Source of the DNA: Casimicrobium huifangae
Lineage (GTDB): Bacteria > Pseudomonadota > Gammaproteobacteria > Burkholderiales > Casimicrobiaceae
Reading direction: 5' to 3'
NCBI RefSeq assembly: GCF_009746125.1
Contig: NZ_CP041352.1
Coordinates: 2,464,436 to 2,528,435, forward strand
Length of the DNA stretch: 64,000 nt
Positions within the stretch are counted from its first letter, which is position 1. Each line of letters starts with the position of its first letter. Positions 17,822 through 26,984 of the stretch are shown piece after piece. The notes beneath the pieces were generated by a model that saw only the letters and a program-made list of their open reading frames with translations, had not been told where the DNA came from and searched no databases. Position numbers and translations under genes: made by a program.

Positions 17822-19177
17822 ATGCCACACACCCTGATTACTGCCCGCTGGCTGGTCACTCCGAAGGCCGAATCCGCCGCCGCAACCGTTGACGTGCTGG
17901 CAAACGGCGGCATCGTAATTGACGATGCGGGAATCATCGTGGCGGTCGGGCCTACAGACGAGCTGGCGGCGAATGTTCCGTTTGCGCAGCGACTGAGCTT
18001 GCCCGACCACATCCTGGCACCCGGGCTCGTCAACGCCCATTGCCACAGCGCGATGACGCTGTTGCGCGGCGCCGCCGATGACCTCCCACTCGATCGCTGG
18101 CTGAAGGAGCGCATCTGGCTGATGGAGGCCGAGCTACTGGACGAGCAATTCGTCAGCGTTGGCACCAGACTCGCCGCGCTGGAAATGCTGCAGGGTGGCA
18201 CAACGACCTGCGCCGATATGTATTTCTACTCGCAGGCTGCCGCCGAGGCCTACCTGAGCGTCGGCCAGCGCGCAGTCCTTGCTTTGCCGGTGATCGACTT
18301 CCCGACCCGCTACGCCGCCGACGTCGACGGCTACATCAGTCTGGGCCTCGCGGCGCGCGACCGCTTTGTCGACGAGCCACTGCTTTCGTTCTGTCTGGCG
18401 CCACACGCGCCCTACACCGCGAGCGACAACACCTTCCAGCGCGTGCTGTCGTTCGCCGAGGAGTTGGGAATCGGCATTCATACCCATCTGCACGAGACTG
18501 CGGGCGAAGTCAGCGGCGCCGTCGCGCAATCCGGCGAACGACCGGTAGCGCGACTGGCGCGGCTGGGCGTGCTGGGACCGGGCTTTTTCGCGGCGCACTG
18601 TGTCCACTTCAGTTCGGCGGACATTGATGCGCTGGCCCGTCACGGAGCCTCTGCCGTGCACTGCCCGTCATCCAACCTCAAGCTCGCCAGCGGCATCGCA
18701 CCGGTCGCCGCTCTTCTGGCGGCGGGCGTCAATGTGGGCCTCGGCACGGACGGTGCCGCCAGCAACAATCGTCTGGACATGTTTGAAGAGATGCGGCTTG
18801 CTGCATTGATCGGCAAAGTGGCGCGCGGTGATGCCTCGGCGGTCAACGCGGCGCAGGCGTTCACCATGGCTACTCTCGGCGGCGCGCGCGCCATTGGCCT
18901 TGGCGAACACGTCGGCTCGATAGAGGTGGGCAAGTCGGCAGATCTGATTGCAGTTGACTTGTCCTCGCCGGCCATGACACCCATATTCGATCCTGTATCT
19001 CACCTTGTCTACGCCGCGTCGCGCGCCGACGTCACGGACGTCTGGGTAGGGGGCAAGCGCCGTGTCGCCGACGGCAAGCTCACGACGGCAGCGAGCAGTT
19101 CGGCCGCCGCTGCGATGGCAGAATTGGCACCACAGATTTCCGCGATCGCCGAACGCGTCGGCGCACTTCGTCGCTAA
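17822..19177 (+). CDS. mtaD: TRZ/ATZ family amidohydrolase, probable 5'-methylthioadenosine/S-adenosylhomocysteine deaminase
   Basis: A 451-residue metal-dependent deaminase of the amidohydrolase superfamily. Metal and catalytic motifs visible: NAHCHSAMTLLRG, HTHLHETAGEV, HCVHFSSADIDAL and the GLGTDGAASNN aspartate motif. Database names in this branch include N-ethylammeline chlorohydrolase, but the gene is directly upstream of ubiG, the same arrangement as PA3170-ubiG in Pseudomonas aeruginosa, where the product deaminates methylthioadenosine. A methylthioinosine-type phosphorylase gene is also in this window, which supports the MTA role. The start is the ATG after a short leader. The exact substrate remains inference. 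Confidence 0.82.
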   Translation: MPHTLITARWLVTPKAESAAATVDVLANGGIVIDDAGIIVAVGPTDELAANVPFAQRLSLPDHILAPGLVNAHCHSAMTLLRGAADDLPLDRWLKERIWLMEAELLDEQFVSVGTRLAALEMLQGGTTTCADMYFYSQAAAEAYLSVGQRAVLALPVIDFPTRYAADVDGYISLGLAARDRFVDEPLLSFCLAPHAPYTASDNTFQRVLSFAEELGIGIHTHLHETAGEVSGAVAQSGERPVARLARLGVLGPGFFAAHCVHFSSADIDALARHGASAVHCPSSNLKLASGIAPVAALLAAGVNVGLGTDGAASNNRLDMFEEMRLAALIGKVARGDASAVNAAQAFTMATLGGARAIGLGEHVGSIEVGKSADLIAVDLSSPAMTPIFDPVSHLVYAASRADVTDVWVGGKRRVADGKLTTAASSSAAAAMAELAPQISAIAERVGALRR

Positions 19178-19190
19178 GGCCGCCCAGCTC

Positions 19191-19913
19191 ATGTCCACTA
19201 TCGCCGCTACCGTCGACAACGCCGATCCCGCAGAACTCGAGAAGTTCTCATCGCTCGCCAGCCAGTGGTGGGATCCCGATGGCAAATTTCGCCCGTTACA
19301 TGACATCAACCCATTGCGTCTGGCGCTGGTAGACCGCCATTGCGCTGGTGGCGTCAAGGGCAAGCGCGCAATCGATATCGGATGTGGCGGCGGGCTGGTC
19401 TCGGAAGGGCTGGCGAGAATGGGCGCAAGGGTCACAGGGATTGACCTCGCCGACAAGGCCCTGGCCGTCGCCAAATTGCATGCTCTGGACGAAGGAATCA
19501 GCGTTGACTACCGGACTTGCACTGCAGAGACGGCCGCTGCCGAGATGCCTGAGCAGTTTGACGTGGTGACCTGCCTTGAAATGCTCGAGCATGTGCCCGA
19601 TCCCGCATCGGTCATCACGGCCTGCGCCGAACTCGCGAAGCCCGGTGCCCCGGTTGTTTTCAGCACCATTTCGCGGACAGCCAAGGCCTATGCAACGGCC
19701 ATCATTGGCGCTGAATACGTTTTGGGCCTGTTGCCGAAAGGGACGCACGAATATTCCCGGTTCCTGAAACCGTCCGAACTGGTCGGATTCGCTCGCGCTG
19801 CGGGGCTGCAGCTCGTTGAGCTCTGCGGCATGGACTACAACCCGTTCACCCACGTAGCGAAGTGGTCGACAGATACGACCGTCAACTACATCGCCGTCTT
19901 TCGCAAACCGTAG
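19191..19913 (+). CDS. ubiG: Ubiquinone biosynthesis O-methyltransferase
   Basis: A 240-residue SAM-dependent methyltransferase that carries out both O-methylations of ubiquinone synthesis. The N-terminal EKFSSLASQWWDPDGKFRPL and NPLRL segments are hallmark UbiG sequences. The SAM-binding motif is IDIGCGGGLVSEGLARMG, followed by VTCLEMLEHVPDP. The ATG at 19191 follows the MTA-deaminase-like stop by 13 bases. A longer frame upstream overlaps that gene and is rejected. Normal family length. Confidence 0.96.
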   Translation: MSTIAATVDNADPAELEKFSSLASQWWDPDGKFRPLHDINPLRLALVDRHCAGGVKGKRAIDIGCGGGLVSEGLARMGARVTGIDLADKALAVAKLHALDEGISVDYRTCTAETAAAEMPEQFDVVTCLEMLEHVPDPASVITACAELAKPGAPVVFSTISRTAKAYATAIIGAEYVLGLLPKGTHEYSRFLKPSELVGFARAAGLQLVELCGMDYNPFTHVAKWSTDTTVNYIAVFRKP

Positions 19914-19969
19914 CGTCTTGGTGACGACAGAAGGTGCGGACGCAGACCTTGCTAGAATTTGATAGCACT

Positions 19970-20044
19970 GGGCGGTTAGCTCAGCGGTAGAGCACTGCCT
20001 TCACACGGCAGGGGTCACTGGTTCGATCCCAGTACCGCCCACCA
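19970..20044 (+). tRNA. tRNA-Val (anticodon CAC)
   Basis: A 75-base cloverleaf. The acceptor GGGCGGT/ACCGCCC is fully paired, the anticodon stem is CTGCC/GGCAG with loop TTCACAC (CAC), the T-arm is ACTGG-TTCGATC-CCAGT, and CCA is encoded. A TAGAAT -10-like box lies at 19953-19958. Confidence 0.96.
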
Positions 20045-20053
20045 GTGAACATG

Positions 20054-20086
20054 AAAAAGGACTGGCACTTGCGCCGGTCCTTTTTT
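20054..20086 (+). terminator. Rho-independent terminator after tRNA-Val
   Basis: AAGGACTGGC / GCCGGTCCTT stem with a six-base loop and a run of six T residues, starting 10 bases after the tRNA. Confidence 0.9.
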
Positions 20087-20119
20087 GTTTGTGGCTGTTG
20101 TCGGTGCCGAACCAGCCGG

Positions 20120-20908
20120 TTATGTCGCGCAGCTCTTCGCGGCGTAGACCCAGCGCCGGGGTGCACCGGCGCGAGTTCCATCCACCAATACCGAACCACC
20201 AGCCTCCAGGCGAGACAGGATTTCCGTCACGATCGCCTCGCCTGCCCGCAACGGCGCGCCGTCGGCACGAAGCAGAACATCGCCGTCCTGAATCGCGAAC
20301 ATCGCCGTCGTTCCGCCGGTTCCCCTGGCGCGAATTCCACCAGTGGCGCCCGCCGGTTCAAACATCCGGGAAAAGGTCGCGCGCTCAGCAGTCAAGGCCT
20401 TCACCACCGCCGGGTCAAGAACAATGGCCGCGGCCCTGTCGCTCGCGGCCAGCCGACATTGCGTTGCAGCCGTGACTTTGGCCTGCGGTACCGGCGCCTT
20501 TGCAGGTCGCAGCTCAACTCTGGTCTCGCTCCCTGACGCCGACAGTACGACCGCGTCGCGCTCGACGCGCAACAATCGCTCACCGGACGGTAAAGCGTCG
20601 CCCTCATTGACGGCGACGAATCGCTGCGCAGAGCCTGCAGCCCCGGCGACTGAAAAGAACGCCTGCCGGCCGGCAACGCCCACCAGGCGCGCGGTGCCCA
20701 CGACGGCCGGGGCTACCGCGGATGCACCTTCAATATTCACCGGGCTCAGCGCGAACGGCGTCCAGTCCGTCAGACGCTGTCCGTGACTGTCTGCCCAGAG
20801 GCCAACAAACAAGGCCAACGCCCAGCCGACCAACGCTGCGGCGCAGGCGGCCGCCAGCAATTTCGTCGCCTGCTCCAGCCTATAATTAAGGGTTGCGCTT
20901 TGCTTCAC
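20120..20908 (-). CDS. GspC-like type II secretion protein (orphan)
   Basis: About 262 residues. One N-terminal membrane span (LLAAACAAALVGWALALFVGLW) precedes a periplasmic region with the GspC homology region pattern (ARLVGVAGRQAFFSVA, EGDALPSGERLLRVERDAVVL). A C-terminal PDZ-like part follows (AIQDGDVLLRADGAPLRAG). GspC normally links the inner-membrane platform to the secretin GspD. No other gsp gene is near; the companion cluster should be elsewhere if the system is complete. The GTG at 20908 is the best start, as the frame upstream to 21109 overlaps dapC and looks non-coding. Divergent from dapC. Confidence 0.65.
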   Translation of the reverse strand: MKQSATLNYRLEQATKLLAAACAAALVGWALALFVGLWADSHGQRLTDWTPFALSPVNIEGASAVAPAVVGTARLVGVAGRQAFFSVAGAAGSAQRFVAVNEGDALPSGERLLRVERDAVVLSASGSETRVELRPAKAPVPQAKVTAATQCRLAASDRAAAIVLDPAVVKALTAERATFSRMFEPAGATGGIRARGTGGTTAMFAIQDGDVLLRADGAPLRAGEAIVTEILSRLEAGGSVLVDGTRAGAPRRWVYAAKSCAT

Positions 20909-20969
20909 TCTGCGTCGGTCTACCTGATAACGAAATTGCCCCGTTTCCGGTAAGCACGAAGATTTTGCC

Positions 20970-22220
20970 TTGAATCCGTATCTCGCCGAACTCAACGACT
21001 TTACCTTCACGCGCCTGGCGCGTCTGCTGGCCGATGTGTCGCCGCCCGCAGGGCTCAAGCCAATCAATCTGTCCATCGGCGAACCGAAGCATCCGACGCC
21101 CCAGTTCATCCGCGACGCGATTGGTCAAAACACCGCCGGACTGGCGCAATATCCGCCGACCAAAGGCCCGCTGGCACTGCGCCAGACCATCGCCGACTGG
21201 ATCAAGCGCCGCTTTCACCTGCCGGCACTCGATGCTGAAACCCAAGTGCTACCGGTACTGGGGACCAAAGAAGCACTCTACTCGTTCACCCAAACCATCA
21301 TCGACCCGACGCGCCAACGACCGACGGTACTGGTCCCGAATCCGTTCTACATGGTGTACGAAGGCGCCGCCCTGCTCTGCGGTGCAAAGCCCTTTTTCGT
21401 CAATTTCGACGCGGCCGCCGGCGAATACGCGTGGGATGCGGTGCCGCAGTCGGTATGGCAGGATGTGCAACTGCTGATCGTCTGCTCGCCTGACAATCCG
21501 ACCGGCGCTATCACCAATCGCGAACGCTGGCGCTGGCTGTTCGAGCAAAGCGACCGTTACGGCTTCGTCATCCTCGCCGACGAGTGTTACAGCGAAATCT
21601 ATTTCGACGAAGGCAATCCGCCAGTGGGCGCCTTGCAGGTGGCGGCCGAGATGGGTCGCACCGATTTCCGCCGCCTGATCGCCATGGGCAGCCTGTCAAA
21701 ACGCTCCAACGCGCCCGGCCTGCGCTCCGGGTTTGTCGCTGGCGACGCGGCGTTGATGGCTGCGTTCCTCAAGTTGCGTTCCTTCAATGGCTCAGCGATG
21801 GCCGGCACGGTAGTGGCAGCCAGTGTTGAAGCATGGAACGACGAGACACACGTTGTCGCCAATCGCGCGGCCTACGCGAAGAAATTCCGAGAGCTGACGC
21901 CGCTCCTGGCGAAGCACTTGCCAGTGACGATGCCCGAAGCCGCCTTCTATTGGTGGCTGCCGATTCCGGCCAGCTATCACGGTGACGACGAGCGCTTCAC
22001 CCGCGAGCTGTTTGCTGCAACCGCGATTACCGTCATCCCTGGTTCATACCTGTCACGCTCCGGCGCCGATGGCGTGAACCCTGGCAAGGGCTATATGCGC
22101 ATCGCGCTGGTGTCCGAATTCGACGAATGTCGCGAAGCCGTGCAGCGGCTCACAGAATTTTTGTCCCGCTCTGCGGCTGCCCCTGCACACACCGGCGCCA
22201 GCGAGCAAGTCACCGCCTGA
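20970..22220 (+). CDS. dapC: Succinyldiaminopimelate transaminase
   Basis: A 416-residue PLP-dependent class I/II aminotransferase starting at TTG. It converts N-succinyl-2-amino-6-oxopimelate to N-succinyl-diaminopimelate in lysine and peptidoglycan synthesis. Visible features: the [11 protein letters not shown] region, [13 protein letters not shown], the [12 protein letters not shown] motif and the PLP-lysine motif [16 protein letters not shown]. It lies directly upstream of dapD, which supports the diaminopimelate role over a generic aspartate aminotransferase. Its C-terminus carries an Ala/Pro-rich tail. Confidence 0.93.
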   Translation: MNPYLAELNDFTFTRLARLLADVSPPAGLKPINLSIGEPKHPTPQFIRDAIGQNTAGLAQYPPTKGPLALRQTIADWIKRRFHLPALDAETQVLPVLGTKEALYSFTQTIIDPTRQRPTVLVPNPFYMVYEGAALLCGAKPFFVNFDAAAGEYAWDAVPQSVWQDVQLLIVCSPDNPTGAITNRERWRWLFEQSDRYGFVILADECYSEIYFDEGNPPVGALQVAAEMGRTDFRRLIAMGSLSKRSNAPGLRSGFVAGDAALMAAFLKLRSFNGSAMAGTVVAASVEAWNDETHVVANRAAYAKKFRELTPLLAKHLPVTMPEAAFYWWLPIPASYHGDDERFTRELFAATAITVIPGSYLSRSGADGVNPGKGYMRIALVSEFDECREAVQRLTEFLSRSAAAPAHTGASEQVTA

Positions 22221-22236
22221 TCCGAACGAAGAAACC

Positions 22237-23061
22237 ATGTCAGATACCTTGCAATCCATCATTGATAACGCGTGGGAAAACCGTGCGTCGCTCTCCCCGG
22301 CCAATCCGCCCAAAGATGTCGCCGACGCCGTTGAGGCGGTGATCGCCGACCTCAACAAGGGCCGCAAGCGGGTCGCCGAAAAGATCGACGGCGAGTGGGT
22401 GACACACCAGTGGCTCAAGAAAGCCGTCTTGCTGTCATTCCGTCTCAAGGACAACGCGATGATCCATGCAGGTGATCTGGCGTTCTACGACAAGGTACAG
22501 ACCAAGTTTGCGCACATGAGCGCGGAACAGGTTGCGGCGACTGGCGTGCGCGTGGTGCCGCCGGCCGTCGCTCGCCGCGGCAGCTATCTCGCCAGGAACG
22601 TGGTGCTGATGCCCTCCTACGTCAACATCGGGGCCTACGTCGACGAAGGCACCATGGTCGATACCTGGGCGACCGTGGGTTCGTGTGCGCAGATCGGCAA
22701 AAACGTGCACCTCTCCGGGGGCGTTGGCATCGGTGGCGTACTGGAGCCGATCCAGGCCAATCCAACCATCATCGAGGACAACTGCTTCATCGGCGCCCGC
22801 TCGGAAGTGGTCGAAGGCTGCATCGTCGAGGAAAACTCAGTGCTCGGCATGGGCGTCTACATTGGCAAGAGCACCAAGATTTACAACCGTGCCACTGGCG
22901 AAATCAGCTATGGCCGCGTGCCGGCGGGCTCGGTCGTGGTTTCGGGCAGCTTGCCCTCCGCTGACGGCAAGTACAACCTGTACTGCGCTGTGATCGTCAA
23001 GCAGGTGGATGCGCAAACGCGCTCGAAGACGAGCATCAACGATCTGCTGCGCGGCGACTGA
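22237..23061 (+). CDS. dapD: 2,3,4,5-tetrahydropyridine-2,6-dicarboxylate N-succinyltransferase
   Basis: A 274-residue trimeric left-handed beta-helix enzyme that succinylates tetrahydrodipicolinate using succinyl-CoA. The hexapeptide-repeat core runs from about residue 100 ([20 protein letters not shown]) through [16 protein letters not shown] and [20 protein letters not shown]. Length and motifs match the proteobacterial enzyme closely. It starts 16 bases after dapC, and its TGA shares one base with the ATG of map. Confidence 0.97.
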   Translation: MSDTLQSIIDNAWENRASLSPANPPKDVADAVEAVIADLNKGRKRVAEKIDGEWVTHQWLKKAVLLSFRLKDNAMIHAGDLAFYDKVQTKFAHMSAEQVAATGVRVVPPAVARRGSYLARNVVLMPSYVNIGAYVDEGTMVDTWATVGSCAQIGKNVHLSGGVGIGGVLEPIQANPTIIEDNCFIGARSEVVEGCIVEENSVLGMGVYIGKSTKIYNRATGEISYGRVPAGSVVVSGSLPSADGKYNLYCAVIVKQVDAQTRSKTSINDLLRGD

Positions 23062-23858
23062 TGTCTGTCTCGATCAAAACTCCGGCCGATATTGAAGGCA
23101 TGCGGCGCGCCGGACGCATGACGGCTGAAATCCTCGACTACATCGGCCCTTTCGTCAAACCTGGCGTAACGACCGATGAGCTCGATGCTCTTTGCCATCG
23201 CTTCATGCTCGATGTGCAAAAGGGCATCGCGGCCAACGTCAACTACACGCCCCCGGGCCATACGCCATTTCCGAAGTCGATCTGCACATCAGTCAATCAC
23301 GTCGTCTGCCACGGTATTCCAGGCGACAAGAAGCTGAAAGATGGCGACATCATCAACATCGACGTCGCGATGATCGTTGATGGCTATTTCGGTGACACCA
23401 GCCGCATGTACTACGTCGGCAAGCCGTCAATCGCCGGCAAGCGCCTGACTGAGGCAACCTACGAGGCCATGTGGCGCGGCATTCGCGTGGTCAAGCCCGG
23501 CGCCACGCTGGGCGATATCGGCCACGCCATCCAGAGCTTCGTCGAACCGATGGGGTACTCGGTAGTGCGCGAGTTCTGCGGTCATGGCATTGGCAGGAAA
23601 TATCACGAAGAACCGCAAGTCCTGCACTACGGCAAACCGGGCACCGGCATGCGCCTGCTGCCGGGCATGATGTTCACCATCGAGCCTATGATCAATGCTG
23701 GCCGGCCGGGCATCCGCACGTTGGCCGATGGCTGGACAGCGGTCACCGCCGATCACAGCCTGTCAGCACAATGGGAGCACACCATACTCGTTACGGATAC
23801 CGGCTTTGAGGTGACAACCTTGTCCGCCGGTAGCCCGCCTCCCCCGCCGCTCGCCTGA
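23061..23858 (+). CDS. map: Type I methionine aminopeptidase
   Basis: A 265-residue two-metal aminopeptidase that removes initiator Met from nascent proteins. Metal ligands are seen in NIDVAMIVDGYFGDTSR (Asp, Asp), EFCGHGIGRKYHE (His), MFTIEPMINAG (Glu) and QWEHTILVT (Glu). The short proline-rich tail (GSPPPPPLA) is a lineage-specific extension. Translationally coupled to dapD and followed by glnD after 13 bases. A deformylase gene (def) lies 2.6 kb downstream on the other strand, so both N-terminal processing enzymes are in this neighbourhood. Confidence 0.97.
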   Translation: MSVSIKTPADIEGMRRAGRMTAEILDYIGPFVKPGVTTDELDALCHRFMLDVQKGIAANVNYTPPGHTPFPKSICTSVNHVVCHGIPGDKKLKDGDIINIDVAMIVDGYFGDTSRMYYVGKPSIAGKRLTEATYEAMWRGIRVVKPGATLGDIGHAIQSFVEPMGYSVVREFCGHGIGRKYHEEPQVLHYGKPGTGMRLLPGMMFTIEPMINAGRPGIRTLADGWTAVTADHSLSAQWEHTILVTDTGFEVTTLSAGSPPPPPLA

Positions 23859-23871
23859 ACGCAGCATCACC

Positions 23872-26418
23872 TTGACCGCGACGCTCGCCGACCTGCGCCG
23901 CACCTATCAGGCGCATCGCAGCCTGATTTTTGACGCACTCGAGTCAGCAGATCAGGTCGACTTTGCCCTGCGAGCCCACGCACTCGCCGTAGATGACGTG
24001 CTCATCCAGCAATGGCACAAGCACGGGCTGAACGAGGCGCCAATCACGCTGCTCGCAGTGGGCGGCTACGCCCGCTTTGAGTTGTTCCCGCACTCCGACG
24101 TTGACATTCTGCTGTTGCACGATGGCGCCGACGTCCGTGCGCTGGCCGGCATCGAGGGCTTTCTGAGCGAGGCCTGGGACCTTGGCTTTGAAATTGGCCA
24201 CAGCGTGCGCAGCGTCGACGAATGCATCGCAGAAGCCGAAGCCGATGTCACCGTCGCCACCTCGCTGCTTGAGCGTCGTGCCATTGTCGGTGCGCCCGGC
24301 AATCCGCTGGCGCTGGACCAGCGCTGGCAGCAGGCGTTCGATGTCGACCACTTTGTCAAGGCCAAACGCTTCGAACAACAGCAGCGCTATGCGCGATTCG
24401 AGGACACAGCCTATAACCTTGAACCCAATATCAAGGAGAGCCCCGGCGGTTTGCGCGACGTGCAGATGGTGTTGTGGCTGTCCCGTGCCATCACCGGCGC
24501 CACATCCCTTGAATCCCTGGTATCACAGGGTTTCCTCAACCGTCCCGAGTGTGATGCGCTGAGCACTGCCTATTGCCAGACAAAGTTCCTGCGGGCTCGG
24601 CTGCATCTGCTGGCGAAACGGCGCGAGGACCGCCTGGTATTCGAACTGCAGAACACGCTGGCACAAACGCTCGGCATCGAGCCGGCGGGGGGGTTGCGCG
24701 CCAGCGAAATGCTGATGAAGCGCTACTACCAGGCGGCCCGTCAGCTCCGGCTGTTCAACGATATCCTCATTGACGCGCTGACCAGCAACCGCAGTGCGCC
24801 GACGACCCCGCTGCCGGGAAGCCGATTCGCCGCCTGCGACGGCAAGCTCGATCTCGTAAATCGCGGGGCCAATCTCACTGCGCTGGAGACCCTGCAGGCG
24901 TTTCGCCTGCTCTATCAGGATCGCGCCTACACCAGTTTCACGCCCGAACTGCGGCGGGCAATTGTGCGCGCTTCCACGCGTCTGCCCGAGAACGCCTTCG
25001 ACAATGACGAGTGCCGTTCGCTGTGCGTGAATTTCCTGCGCGGCGGCCATGGTGTCTACCATGCACTGAAGGCAATGAACGAGCTCGGCGTGCTCGGCAA
25101 GCTGGTGCCACCGTGGCAACGCATTGTGGGGCAGATGCAGCACGATCTGTTTCACGTCTACACGGTAGACCAGCACATCCTGATGGTGCTGCGCAACATG
25201 CGGCGCTTCGCCGATCCTGCGCACTCGCACGAGTACCCGCTGTGCAGCCAGTTGATGCAGGAATTCCCCGAGCGCGAACTACTTTATCTCGCTTGCATCT
25301 TCCACGACATCGCCAAGGGACGTGGTGGGGACCACTCCGAATTGGGCATGGCCGATGCGCGCGACTACTGTACGCAGCTCGGACTGGCCGAAGACCAGGT
25401 TGAACTGGTCGCCTGGCTGGTCGAACATCATCTGACCATGTCGGCGTTCGCCCAGAAGCGCGACATCGCTGACCCCGCCGTAGTCAACGAATTCGCAGCC
25501 CTGGTCGGTACCGAAAAGCGCCTGCTGGCGCTCTACCTGCTGACGGTTGCTGATGTGCGCGGCACCAGTCCGAAGGTCTGGAACAACTGGAAGGCGCGAC
25601 TGCTGGAGCAACTGTTCCGCTCGGCACGAACGCTGCTCAACGCCTCGGGCGATACGTCGGTATTTGATGTTCTGGCGGACCGGCTGATCGAGGCACGTCG
25701 TCTGCTGGCGCTCTACGCGGTTGACGTCACACGGGCAGAAACCTTTTGGCGTAGCCTCGATTCGGTCTATCTGCAGCGGCATAGCGCCGACGAGATCGCG
25801 TGGCATGCCCGCAACTTATTCTTCAGGCAGGAGACTGAGAAACCGGTTGTCAGAACCCGCCTGATGCCCTCGGGTGAAGGCCTGCAGATCATGGTCTACC
25901 TGCGCGACCGTGCAGGGCTGTTTGCGCGGATCATGAACGTTTTCGCCCGGTTGAACTTTTCAGTGCTCGACGCGCGGGTTCATACCTCCCGCACCGGCTA
26001 CGCACTGGACACATTCACCGTGGTTAACCCTGGCTCGGCGGACGTTGCCTATCGCGACATTACCCAGCTTCTCGAACATGCGCTGCTGGAAACGCTGGAA
26101 ACCGAGGCCCCGCTCAGCGCACCGCCACTGGGCAAACCGACGCGCCAGCAGCGGCATTTCCCCATCACGCCGGTGATCGAGATCACGCCTGACGAACAGG
26201 CGCAGCGCTTCGTGCTGGAAATCGTCGCCGCCGACCGCACCGGCCTGCTCGCTCGCATCGCAGCAGTGCTTTCCTCGCGCGGCATTTCGATTCAGACGGC
26301 ACGCATCAATACGCTGGGCGCGCGTGCCGAGGACGTATTTGTTGTCTCTGGCGGTAGGCTGGCCGAGGAATCGACGCGGATCGAACTCGAAACCGAACTG
26401 GCTGAAGCAATTTCCTGA
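23872..26418 (+). CDS. glnD: [Protein-PII] uridylyltransferase / uridylyl-removing enzyme
   Basis: An 848-residue bifunctional nitrogen sensor, read from a TTG start. Domain order is complete: nucleotidyltransferase (GGYARFELFPHSDVDILLLHD, the DxD pair near residue 76), a GlnE-type helical domain, an HD hydrolase domain (CIFHDIAKGRGGDHSELG), and two C-terminal ACT domains (near residues 660 and 785, each with a DRxGL(F/L)ARI core). It uridylylates PII when glutamine is low and de-uridylylates when it is high. In the downstream position of the dapC-dapD-map run. No ATG alternative fits better, so the rare start may keep levels low. Confidence 0.97.
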   Translation: MTATLADLRRTYQAHRSLIFDALESADQVDFALRAHALAVDDVLIQQWHKHGLNEAPITLLAVGGYARFELFPHSDVDILLLHDGADVRALAGIEGFLSEAWDLGFEIGHSVRSVDECIAEAEADVTVATSLLERRAIVGAPGNPLALDQRWQQAFDVDHFVKAKRFEQQQRYARFEDTAYNLEPNIKESPGGLRDVQMVLWLSRAITGATSLESLVSQGFLNRPECDALSTAYCQTKFLRARLHLLAKRREDRLVFELQNTLAQTLGIEPAGGLRASEMLMKRYYQAARQLRLFNDILIDALTSNRSAPTTPLPGSRFAACDGKLDLVNRGANLTALETLQAFRLLYQDRAYTSFTPELRRAIVRASTRLPENAFDNDECRSLCVNFLRGGHGVYHALKAMNELGVLGKLVPPWQRIVGQMQHDLFHVYTVDQHILMVLRNMRRFADPAHSHEYPLCSQLMQEFPERELLYLACIFHDIAKGRGGDHSELGMADARDYCTQLGLAEDQVELVAWLVEHHLTMSAFAQKRDIADPAVVNEFAALVGTEKRLLALYLLTVADVRGTSPKVWNNWKARLLEQLFRSARTLLNASGDTSVFDVLADRLIEARRLLALYAVDVTRAETFWRSLDSVYLQRHSADEIAWHARNLFFRQETEKPVVRTRLMPSGEGLQIMVYLRDRAGLFARIMNVFARLNFSVLDARVHTSRTGYALDTFTVVNPGSADVAYRDITQLLEHALLETLETEAPLSAPPLGKPTRQQRHFPITPVIEITPDEQAQRFVLEIVAADRTGLLARIAAVLSSRGISIQTARINTLGARAEDVFVVSGGRLAEESTRIELETELAEAIS

Positions 26419-26438
26419 CTGGCGCCCAGTGGTAACCG

Positions 26439-26972
26439 CTATGCGACCAGCGCCGGAAACAGCACGTCAGTGAACCCGAAGCGCGTCAGGTCTTCGACGC
26501 GTCGAGGATAAAGCACGCCATCGAGATGGTCGCATTCGTGCTGCACGACCCGCGCGTGAAAGCCATCCACCGTACGGTCAATCAATGCACCTGATGCGTC
26601 GCGACCGCTGTAACGCAAGCGGTTGAAGCGCGGCACCTCGCCACGCAGGCCGGGTACCGACAGGCAGCCTTCCCAGCCGGTTGTCCGTTCGTCGCTCAAT
26701 GGCTCCAGAATCGGGTTGCACAGCACCGTGAACGGGATTTCCGGCGCCTCCGGGTAACGCGGATTCGGACCGGTACCACCAAAAATCACTACGCGCAGAT
26801 CAACACCGATCTGGGGTGCAGCGATACCGGCGCCGCTCGCTGCACGCATGGTGTCGAGCAAATCGTCAATCAACGCCAGCAAGTCCGGGCTGCCGAACAT
26901 GGCTTCCGGCACCGCCAGGGCGACACGCAGCAAACGCGGGTCGCCCATCCGCAAAATTTCCCGCACTGCCAT
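26439..26972 (-). CDS. def: Peptide deformylase
   Basis: A 177-residue metallo-deformylase with the three family motifs: [22 protein letters not shown] and [12 protein letters not shown] (His-Glu-x-x-His metal motif). It removes the formyl group from nascent N-formylmethionine. Length is normal. It converges with glnD (20-base gap) and lies 12 bases downstream of the phosphorylase gene on the minus strand, probably in the same transcript. Confidence 0.96.
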   Translation of the reverse strand: MAVREILRMGDPRLLRVALAVPEAMFGSPDLLALIDDLLDTMRAASGAGIAAPQIGVDLRVVIFGGTGPNPRYPEAPEIPFTVLCNPILEPLSDERTTGWEGCLSVPGLRGEVPRFNRLRYSGRDASGALIDRTVDGFHARVVQHECDHLDGVLYPRRVEDLTRFGFTDVLFPALVA

Positions 26973-26984
26973 CGGCTTCTTCGC

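Noticed and set aside
20909..21109. N-terminal extension of the GspC-like frame
   Set aside because: It overlaps dapC and reads as a shadow of it; the membrane segment typical of GspC starts after 20908.
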